64,000 nt of DNA from RCC1774 sp050330855 (GTDB lineage: Bacteria; Cyanobacteriota; Cyanobacteriia; Thermosynechococcales; Thermosynechococcaceae): assembly GCA_050330855.1 (NCBI GenBank), contig JBHJNL010000057.1:1-64000 (forward strand). The letters run 5' to 3'. Positions 58,994-64,000 of this stretch are shown here, piece by piece. Position 1 is the first letter of the stretch. Each line of letters opens with the position of its first letter. A model generated the notes under the pieces. The model saw only the letters and a list, made by a program, of their open reading frames with translations. It ran no database searches and was not told the origin of the DNA. The translations under genes were made by a program, and so were the position numbers.

Positions 58994-59302
58994 TTAATCA
59001 AAAAAGCAAACCGTAAAGGGCGCAGAATACAGGGTGCTTATAACTGAAACAGAGAAGAAAAAGTAGGAACGCTGGCCGCTTAAAAAGCTCAAAATGCTTG
59101 TCTTTGTGCCAATTAAGAGCGGGGGAGTGCTTAAGTGCTTGACCTAACTCTATTTGTCCATTGTCCTCGTTCTAGGAATAAATACAGGTATAATCGTTAC
59201 AATTACTCAGATCTCGATACGAAGCTTCGTATTTCAACGAAAGACAGGTCTTCTACTCCATTAATATTTTTCCTGAGATCGTTGTTGAGTATTTTTGCTT
59301 AG
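58994..59302. other. 309-base intergenic region with a 16-bp palindrome
   Basis: No gene is seen. A TATAAT-type -10 (59189-59194, cagg before it) lies 22 bases before the perfect palindrome atacgaagcttcgtat (59217-59232). No convincing -35 or downstream terminator was found, so a small RNA here is only a possibility. Confidence 0.45.
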
Positions 59303-60067
59303 TCATTTTTCTTCCCCGAATTGAATATTTGCCGGTTGTTTTTTGGGGATTGAAGTTGATAGGGGACGATACCACTGGGCGAGGTACTCAGGACTCACGC
59401 CCAGGTAGTAGAGCGACAGAATCCACCAGTTTCTGAGGGTGCAAAATAGGATGCCCTCTTGCTCCCATCGTCGTGCAGAAACCGTGACGCGATCGCACAG
59501 AATTTTTACGGGCTGCTGTTGCTGTTTGAGCCGTCGCATGAGATCGACATCTTCTAGAATGGGGAAATTTTGGTATCCTCCCAAGGCATTAAAGGTATCA
59601 AGGGCCATGAAAATGGCCTGATCGCCAAAGGGGATGCGCGTTAGGCGTGATCGCCAGCAGGCCCAGCGGCTAATCCACTTGAGGCTAGTGCTCGGCGACC
59701 GAATCGCAAAGTCAAAGGCACCGGCCACCGCATCTGTGCTGATCGCGTCAAGCATTTTAGAGAAGGCCTGGGGGGGCAATTCAGTATCGGCATGGAGAAA
59801 CAGCACCACAGCTCCCTTGGCGAGGGCGGCCCCAGCATTCATTTGATGACCTCGTCCGGCCTGGGCGAGAATGCCCTGCAGGTTAGAGTTCAGGGGTAAA
59901 TACGTTAGCGTAGCCCCCTGCGGATCGCCATCCACCACGATGACTTCGTAGGTCACGGTCTCTGCAATAGCGGCCAACTGCTCTAGCACTGCCCGGATGG
60001 CGTAGCCTTCATTGAGGACAGGAATAATAACCGAAAGATCAGGGGCAGCAGCGGTCGAAGATGTCAT
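59303..60067 (-). CDS. TIGR04283-type arsenosugar biosynthesis glycosyltransferase
   Basis: The 254-residue GT2-like protein has DLSVIIPVLNEGYAIRAVLEQLAAIAE, YEVIVVDGDPQGATLTYLP, AGRGHQMNAGAALAKGAVVLFLHADTELPPQAF, AGAFDFAIRSPSTSLKWISRWACWRSRLTRIPFGDQAIFMALDTFNALGGYQNFPILEDVDLMRRLKQ. These match the family named for arsenosugar biosynthesis. It overlaps its partner gene by 29 bases and is translated with it. ArsM/ArsS genes are not in the window, so the arsenic link is from the family only. Confidence 0.87.
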   Translation of the reverse strand: MTSSTAAAPDLSVIIPVLNEGYAIRAVLEQLAAIAETVTYEVIVVDGDPQGATLTYLPLNSNLQGILAQAGRGHQMNAGAALAKGAVVLFLHADTELPPQAFSKMLDAISTDAVAGAFDFAIRSPSTSLKWISRWACWRSRLTRIPFGDQAIFMALDTFNALGGYQNFPILEDVDLMRRLKQQQQPVKILCDRVTVSARRWEQEGILFCTLRNWWILSLYYLGVSPEYLAQWYRPLSTSIPKKQPANIQFGEEK

Positions 60068-60737
60068 GGTGATGTTGATTCAAATACGCCATGCTCAGAG
60101 ATGTTTTTCTCTGGTTGTGCTGATAAAACCGCTGTAGCTCATTCAATGTATCGACATCATACCAAGTCGGCAGCAAGTGGACCGAGCGCTGATGCGCTGC
60201 CAGAATATTTAGGGTTTGCGATCGCACCTCCTCTGTACTCCAGGCAATCCCGTCAAAAACGTCGGGGCAGTAGTTGGCGAAGGTGAATCCCAGGGCATAG
60301 TAGCCGCCATCTTCACTGGGGCCAATTACCACCTGCTCGGCAGCGAGCTGCTGGAGCGCCTCTTCTAGATAGCCTAGGGGTAGATCGGGGCTATCGCTGC
60401 CGACAATTAGTGCGCGCTTGTATCCCTGTGTAAAGCATTGAGAAAAGGCATGGGACATGCGCCCTCCTAGGGCATTCCCCTGTTGGGGGTAATACTGCTG
60501 GCCCCTTAGCCACTGCTCTATCTGGGGCTGGGCATCAGGGGGAGCAAAAAAAATAAGCGGTGTCGCCGGTAGCTTCTGGATGGTGGTGAGAACATCCTGG
60601 GCGAAGCAGGTGTATAGTTCGGCGGCTTGTTCGTTTCCAATACTGCGACCCAGACGTGTTTTGACCTGACCGGGCTGCGGATCTTTGACAAACAAAATAA
60701 TGCAGGTTTCTGTCTGCAATGAACAGGGAGCCACCAT
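60039..60737 (-). CDS. TIGR04282-type (DUF2064) arsenosugar biosynthesis glycosyltransferase
   Basis: The 232-residue product has CIILFVKDPQPGQVKTRLGRSIGNEQAAELYTCFAQDVL, RALIVGSDSPDLPLGYLEEALQQLAAEQVVIGPSEDGGYYALGF, and WSTEEVRSQTL, a nucleotidyltransferase-like GT-A fold of the DUF2064 family. It is the first gene of the two-gene unit with the TIGR04283 protein. Confidence 0.88.
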   Translation of the reverse strand: MVAPCSLQTETCIILFVKDPQPGQVKTRLGRSIGNEQAAELYTCFAQDVLTTIQKLPATPLIFFAPPDAQPQIEQWLRGQQYYPQQGNALGGRMSHAFSQCFTQGYKRALIVGSDSPDLPLGYLEEALQQLAAEQVVIGPSEDGGYYALGFTFANYCPDVFDGIAWSTEEVRSQTLNILAAHQRSVHLLPTWYDVDTLNELQRFYQHNQRKTSLSMAYLNQHHHDIFDRCCP

Positions 60738-60860
60738 TAATCATTCCGCACGAACAAAGAGGTCATAACAGAGCCTACCTTAGCGGTTGCCCCATTGGCT
60801 CAGAAGAAAAGAAGGCTTCAGTAGAGTCTAAAATATCTATTAATTCACTCAAAAGGAGTA

Positions 60861-61880
60861 ATGACTGTGATTAAAGGCTATGCCTGCCAAGAGAAGGGCG
60901 GATTGCTTGAACCCTTTGAGTACGATCCAGGAGAGCTAGGTGCTGATGAAGTCGAGGTCACGGTCGAGTTCTGTGGTATCTGCCACAGTGACCTATCCAT
61001 GATCGATAACGAATGGGGCATGTCCAGCTATCCTTTCATTCCAGGTCACGAAGCCATCGGCAAGATTGTGGCCGTTGGGACTCAGGTGTCTCAAGATCGT
61101 ATCGGTCAACGAGTCGGCGTGGGCTGGCAGTCTCGCTCCTGCAACCACTGCCCTAAGTGTGGGGTGGGCAAAGAGTCGCTGTGCTTAAACCCCAGTGAAG
61201 TTGGCAATACCATTATCGGTCGCCATGGCGCTTGGGCAGAGCGGGTGCGATCGCAAGCCAACTGGGCGATTCCCATTCCTGATGCATTGGACCCTGCGCT
61301 AGCCGGACCACTGATGTGTGCCGGAACTACGGTATGGTCTCCCATTCGTCACTATGGCGTTCAACCTGGGATGGAAACGGCGGTGCTAGGTGTGGGTGGA
61401 TTAGGCCACTTGGCGGTGCAATTCCTCGCCAAAATGGGTACCCAGGTGACAGGGTTAAGTACAACTCGATCCAAGGAACAACAAACCCGCGATCTGGGAG
61501 CTAGCGACTTTATTGCAACCAAAGACTCGCCAGCGGATCTGGAAAAAGCGGCTGGACGCTTCGACTACATTATTTCCACCGTCTCAGCCAACGTGCCGTG
61601 GAATCAATACATCGATGCCCTCGCGCCGGAAGGGACGCTGATCATTTGTGGGGTTCCCGATGGGGCGATGGAATTAATGCCCTTTCCGCTGATTGCCAGT
61701 GAGAAGAAAGTCGGGGGTGGTCGGGCTGGATCACCCTCTAATACTCAGGCAATGCTGGAATTTTGCGCTAATCACAACGTTGTGCCGATGTGTGAGCAGT
61801 TTGCGATCAAAGATATCAATCAGGCGGTTCAGCACGTCCGAGCGGGTAAAGCTCGCTATCGAGCGGTGGTTGCCGCTTAG
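60861..61880 (+). CDS. Zinc-dependent NADP-type alcohol dehydrogenase (CAD/YahK-like)
   Basis: The 339-residue MDR enzyme has the catalytic-zinc Cys and His in EFCGICHSDLSMIDNEWGMSSYPFIPGHEAIGKI, four structural-zinc cysteines in CNHCPKCGVGKESLC, and the Rossmann motif VLGVGGLGHLAVQFLAKMG. STTRSK after beta2 suits NADP. It would reduce aldehydes to alcohols. It starts at ATG 60861 with aaggag upstream. It precedes the TetR-GST pair, all on one strand; a shared detoxification theme is inferred. Confidence 0.92.
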   Translation: MTVIKGYACQEKGGLLEPFEYDPGELGADEVEVTVEFCGICHSDLSMIDNEWGMSSYPFIPGHEAIGKIVAVGTQVSQDRIGQRVGVGWQSRSCNHCPKCGVGKESLCLNPSEVGNTIIGRHGAWAERVRSQANWAIPIPDALDPALAGPLMCAGTTVWSPIRHYGVQPGMETAVLGVGGLGHLAVQFLAKMGTQVTGLSTTRSKEQQTRDLGASDFIATKDSPADLEKAAGRFDYIISTVSANVPWNQYIDALAPEGTLIICGVPDGAMELMPFPLIASEKKVGGGRAGSPSNTQAMLEFCANHNVVPMCEQFAIKDINQAVQHVRAGKARYRAVVAA

Positions 61881-62043
61881 CTTCAACCCCAATCAGGGGG
61901 GCAACTTTATAAAGCAGCAGTGAATCCTGCTTTGATGATTGTGGCAAATGCGACGCGTGTCTGAGATCATCGACTCGAACGTCTATCCATCAATAGTTGA
62001 CAGGCTTCTTGACAAGCCAATCGCTCGTCCCATACCCTAGAAA

Positions 62044-62057
62044 AGACCAATCGGCCT
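62044..62057. promoter_or_regulatory. Degenerate TetR-type operator before the tetR gene
   Basis: agaccaatcggcct agrees at 11 of 14 positions with the perfect site agaccgaacggtct found before the GST gene. It lies six bases before the tetR ATG, where bound repressor would block its own expression. Confidence 0.5.
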
Positions 62058-62062
62058 TAAAG

Positions 62063-62644
62063 ATGAATAAGGGGCAAGAGACAAAAACTCGAATTCTGCA
62101 GCAGGTCGCTGAACTGTTTAACCAGCAAGGTTATGCAGGGTCTTCGATGGCCGACGTGATGGCGGTGACGGGCCTTAAAAAGGGAGGAATTTATAACCAC
62201 TTCGAGAGTAAAGATGAGCTGGCGTTAGCGGCTTTTGATTATGCGATCGCAACCCTAGCCCACCACCATCGAGCCGTCCTGCGCCAGCACCACCACGCCG
62301 CAGATCGCCTCTTGGGCATCATGGCTGTCTTCAACACCTTCCCCGTTGCTGGCGGTTGTCCACTCATGAACACGGCCATTGAAGCGGATGATACCCATCC
62401 CGCTTTAAAAGCGCGTGCTCAAAGGGCAATGACCAACCTGCGAAAGTTGATCCGCCATATTGTAGAGACCGGCATCTCCAAAGAAGAACTCCGAGCCACC
62501 GTTGACTCAGATGTTTTTGCCACGGTGTTAATCTCGACCATTGAAGGCTCCATTATGATCAGCAAGCTCTACGACGACCCGGTGCATCTAGAGCGCGCGA
62601 TCGCCCACCTCACCACCTATATCAATGAACAGCTAAAGCCCTAG
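62063..62644 (+). CDS. TetR/AcrR family repressor
   Basis: From ATG 62063 the 193-residue product has the TetR helix-turn-helix TRILQQVAELFNQQGYAGSSMADVMAVTGLKKGGIYNHFESKDELALAAFDYA. The ligand domain contains FNTFPVAGGCPLMNTAIEADDTHPALKARAQRAM, typical of the subgroup with a reactive cysteine near the GGCP motif, as in NemR/DhaR-like sensors of electrophiles. It probably controls the GST gene 62 bases downstream, and itself. The frame upstream of this ATG is not supported. Confidence 0.9.
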   Translation: MNKGQETKTRILQQVAELFNQQGYAGSSMADVMAVTGLKKGGIYNHFESKDELALAAFDYAIATLAHHHRAVLRQHHHAADRLLGIMAVFNTFPVAGGCPLMNTAIEADDTHPALKARAQRAMTNLRKLIRHIVETGISKEELRATVDSDVFATVLISTIEGSIMISKLYDDPVHLERAIAHLTTYINEQLKP

Positions 62645-62665
62645 CCCAAGTTTTTTTGGCTTTTT
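62643..62665 (+). terminator. Weak terminator-like hairpin after tetR
   Basis: agcccaa and ttggct arms with a T-rich loop, followed by five Ts, lie between the tetR stop and the operator. Confidence 0.4.
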
Positions 62666-62667
62666 AC

Positions 62668-62681
62668 AGACCGAACGGTCT
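62668..62681. promoter_or_regulatory. TetR-type operator with perfect arms
   Basis: agaccg-aa-cggtct has two perfect six-base arms around a two-base centre, the form seen for several TetR repressors of the NemR/AcuR kind. It lies 26 bases upstream of the GST ATG. Confidence 0.75.
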
Positions 62682-62706
62682 TTTATTTGTTCTTCAGGAG
62701 ATATTT

Positions 62707-63366
62707 ATGCTGACGTTTTACTACAATCCCTTCTCTCCCAATGCTCGGCGCGTGTGGCTAACCTTACTCGAAAAGCAAATTCCCTTTGAGTCCGTGATCA
62801 TGAAGCTAGATGGCGATCAGCATCAGCCCGACTTTCATGAGATTAACCCCTTTCACCATATTCCAGTTCTGGTTGAGGATGGCTTTCGGATCATTGAATC
62901 CATCGCCATCATGGAATACCTAGAAGCGAAGTATCCTGAACCAGCGCTGATGCCGACTGAGCCAAGGGATATCGCAAGGGTCCGCATGGCTCAGTTGGTC
63001 ACCGCTAATGAGCTATTTCCAAAGGTGATTCCTTTGATTTGCGAAGAAAATGATTCCCTAAAATGGCAGCAGGCCCAAGAAGAGATTCCCTTGGCGTTTA
63101 TGGCAGAGCTGTTGGGTGATCGCCCTTACATGGGCGGCGAGTTCTTGAGCCTAGGCGATATTGTGGCCGGAATTGCTATTCAACTCACGTTAGCTTTGGG
63201 AGTATCCCTTACGCTCTATCCTAATCTTGAGCAGTGGCAGACCCGTTTAATGGAACGTGCCCCTTGGCAAGAAACGCAGATGACTGAGCTAGAGCTAGAA
63301 AACTTTAGGCGTCGGGTGAGAGTGCTTGTGCGGATGCGCCAAAGGGTTATGGCAAAGGGGAAATGA
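62707..63366 (+). CDS. Glutathione S-transferase family protein
   Basis: From ATG 62707 (aggag upstream) the 219-residue product has the GST N-terminal domain LTFYYNPFSPNARRVWLTLLEKQIPFESVIMKLDGDQHQPDFHEINPFHHIPVLVEDGFRIIESIAIMEYLEAKYP (SPNARR active-site Ser region, cis-Pro in IPVLV, and glutathione-binding ESIAI), followed by a helical C-terminal domain. It would conjugate or reduce electrophiles. It is under the operator just upstream and follows tetR. Confidence 0.92.
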   Translation: MLTFYYNPFSPNARRVWLTLLEKQIPFESVIMKLDGDQHQPDFHEINPFHHIPVLVEDGFRIIESIAIMEYLEAKYPEPALMPTEPRDIARVRMAQLVTANELFPKVIPLICEENDSLKWQQAQEEIPLAFMAELLGDRPYMGGEFLSLGDIVAGIAIQLTLALGVSLTLYPNLEQWQTRLMERAPWQETQMTELELENFRRRVRVLVRMRQRVMAKGK

Positions 63367-63367
63367 T

Positions 63368-63967
63368 CTATTCCTCTTGCTGTTGTGGGTCCAAGAGCTG
63401 CAAACGGAGTTCTTGGGCCTCAGAGAAATCAGGGGCGATTTTTAGGGCGGCATCCACCTCCTGTAGCGCCTTCTCTGCCTTTTCTTGACGCTTATGAATA
63501 ATGGCTAAGTTGTAGTTTGCCATTGCATGGGTAGAGGCCGGTGTTTCAGGCTGGTCGGGCAGTGCCAATACACGCTCAAAAGATTGAGCGGCTTCATCAA
63601 GCTGCTGTAGCTCAATGAGTGCCAGCCCCAGATTCATGTGAGGGGCATCATAGTCAGGCTTGAGTGAGATCGCCTTTCGATAGGCTGCGATCGCACTGCC
63701 AATCTCTTCCTGTAAATGCAGGCTAAAGCCAAGTTGATAAAAGGCTTCCGCAGAATTAGGTTGTTCTTCCAAAACTTTTCGCCATAGAACTTCAGCTTCA
63801 GCATATCGCCCTTCTTTGAAGGCACGGTGGGCCTGCTCAATCGTAGCGTCTACAGCCGAGGTTGAACTCTGGCTCGATCCTTGAGCAAAGGCCGTTTGGT
63901 TCTGCACAGTACCTCCAAAAAGGGCAATGGCAAGACACCAACTCAGTCCTGCAGCTCGGTTTAACAA
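63368..63967 (-). CDS. Exported TPR-repeat protein
   Basis: The 199-residue product starts at TTG 63967, fixed by an in-frame stop two codons upstream and a gagaggtg ribosome site. It has a signal peptide (GLSWCLAIALFGGTVQNQTAFAQ) and about four TPRs: AHRAFKEGRYAEAEVLWRKVLEEQPNSAEAFYQLGFSLHLQEEIGSAIAAYRKAISLKPDYDAPHMNLGLALIELQQLDEAAQSFERVLALPDQ. A scaffold in the periplasm is likely; partner unknown. Confidence 0.9.
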   Translation of the reverse strand: MLNRAAGLSWCLAIALFGGTVQNQTAFAQGSSQSSTSAVDATIEQAHRAFKEGRYAEAEVLWRKVLEEQPNSAEAFYQLGFSLHLQEEIGSAIAAYRKAISLKPDYDAPHMNLGLALIELQQLDEAAQSFERVLALPDQPETPASTHAMANYNLAIIHKRQEKAEKALQEVDAALKIAPDFSEAQELRLQLLDPQQQEE

Positions 63968-64000
63968 GGATCACCTCTCTAGTGGTAGGGCGTCATCAAA

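Noticed and set aside
1..64000. Prophage, integrase, complete insertion sequence or CRISPR array
   Set aside because: No transposase, integrase, capsid, cas gene or spacer-repeat array was found in the readable frames.

Overview
The window is chromosomal DNA of a cyanobacterium. Signs of this are the many copies of the HIP1 octamer GCGATCGC in and between genes, the cyanobacterial panC-cmk fusion, rpaB, a cytochrome b6f maturation factor (CcbB/DUF2930), a phytol kinase-like gene, DUF3155, Uma2-family genes and heptameric STRR repeats. The gene set is that of a metabolically broad freshwater-type lineage (Acaryochloris or Leptolyngbya-like is a guess) rather than a streamlined marine picocyanobacterium. 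I see no prophage, CRISPR array, transposase or complete insertion sequence. Most of the window is ordinary core genome with short patches of decay.

Layout. 1-5600: a truncated NagX-like acyltransferase, a long GST-like protein, an atypical SDR, an M61 protease and a frameshifted Uma2 gene. 5700-10650: an orphan HigA-type antitoxin, pyrG, a ROK glucokinase, ispF and a polyphosphate-glucokinase-like ROK gene. 10800-16900: a phytol kinase-like gene, an ABC-2 exporter, nei, DUF3155, and gcvT-gcvH of the glycine cleavage system. 17000-26400: a large membrane-anchored protein of unknown role, a GNAT gene, a PD-(D/E)XK nuclease, and a Gld-like ABC operon (ATPase, permease, GldG, DUF4340) coupled to purU. 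26400-27200: a graveyard of gene fragments and repeats that has altered the 3' end of a GT39 glycosyltransferase gene.

28800-38500: a protein that looks like arginyl-tRNA synthetase without its catalytic core, a probable small RNA, panC-cmk, a C-terminal processing protease, DUF456, ccbB, a methyltransferase, an unknown 143-residue gene behind two LexA-type boxes, DUF427, and Uma2. 38700-46500: a gluconokinase-like gene, a CPA antiporter with a Usp tail, a pair of Uma2 genes (one broken), radA, rpaB, a GT2 gene, tRNA-Ser and rpmB. 46590-53200: a Rieske protein, a DsbA-like protein, and a nifJ/persulfide-dioxygenase-like/rhodanese run that joins anaerobic pyruvate oxidation to sulfur handling. 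53600-64000: a CPBP protease, tRNA-Leu followed at once by the CCA-adding enzyme gene, two exported unknowns, an arsenosugar glycosyltransferase pair, an alcohol dehydrogenase, a TetR-GST unit with a clear operator, and a TPR protein.

The observations most worth following are the LexA-type double operator in front of the unknown gene at 36697, the catalytic-core-less ArgRS-like gene at 28835, the small RNA at about 29828-29896, the in-frame repeat insertions in radA and nifJ, and the chimeric end of the GT39 gene.
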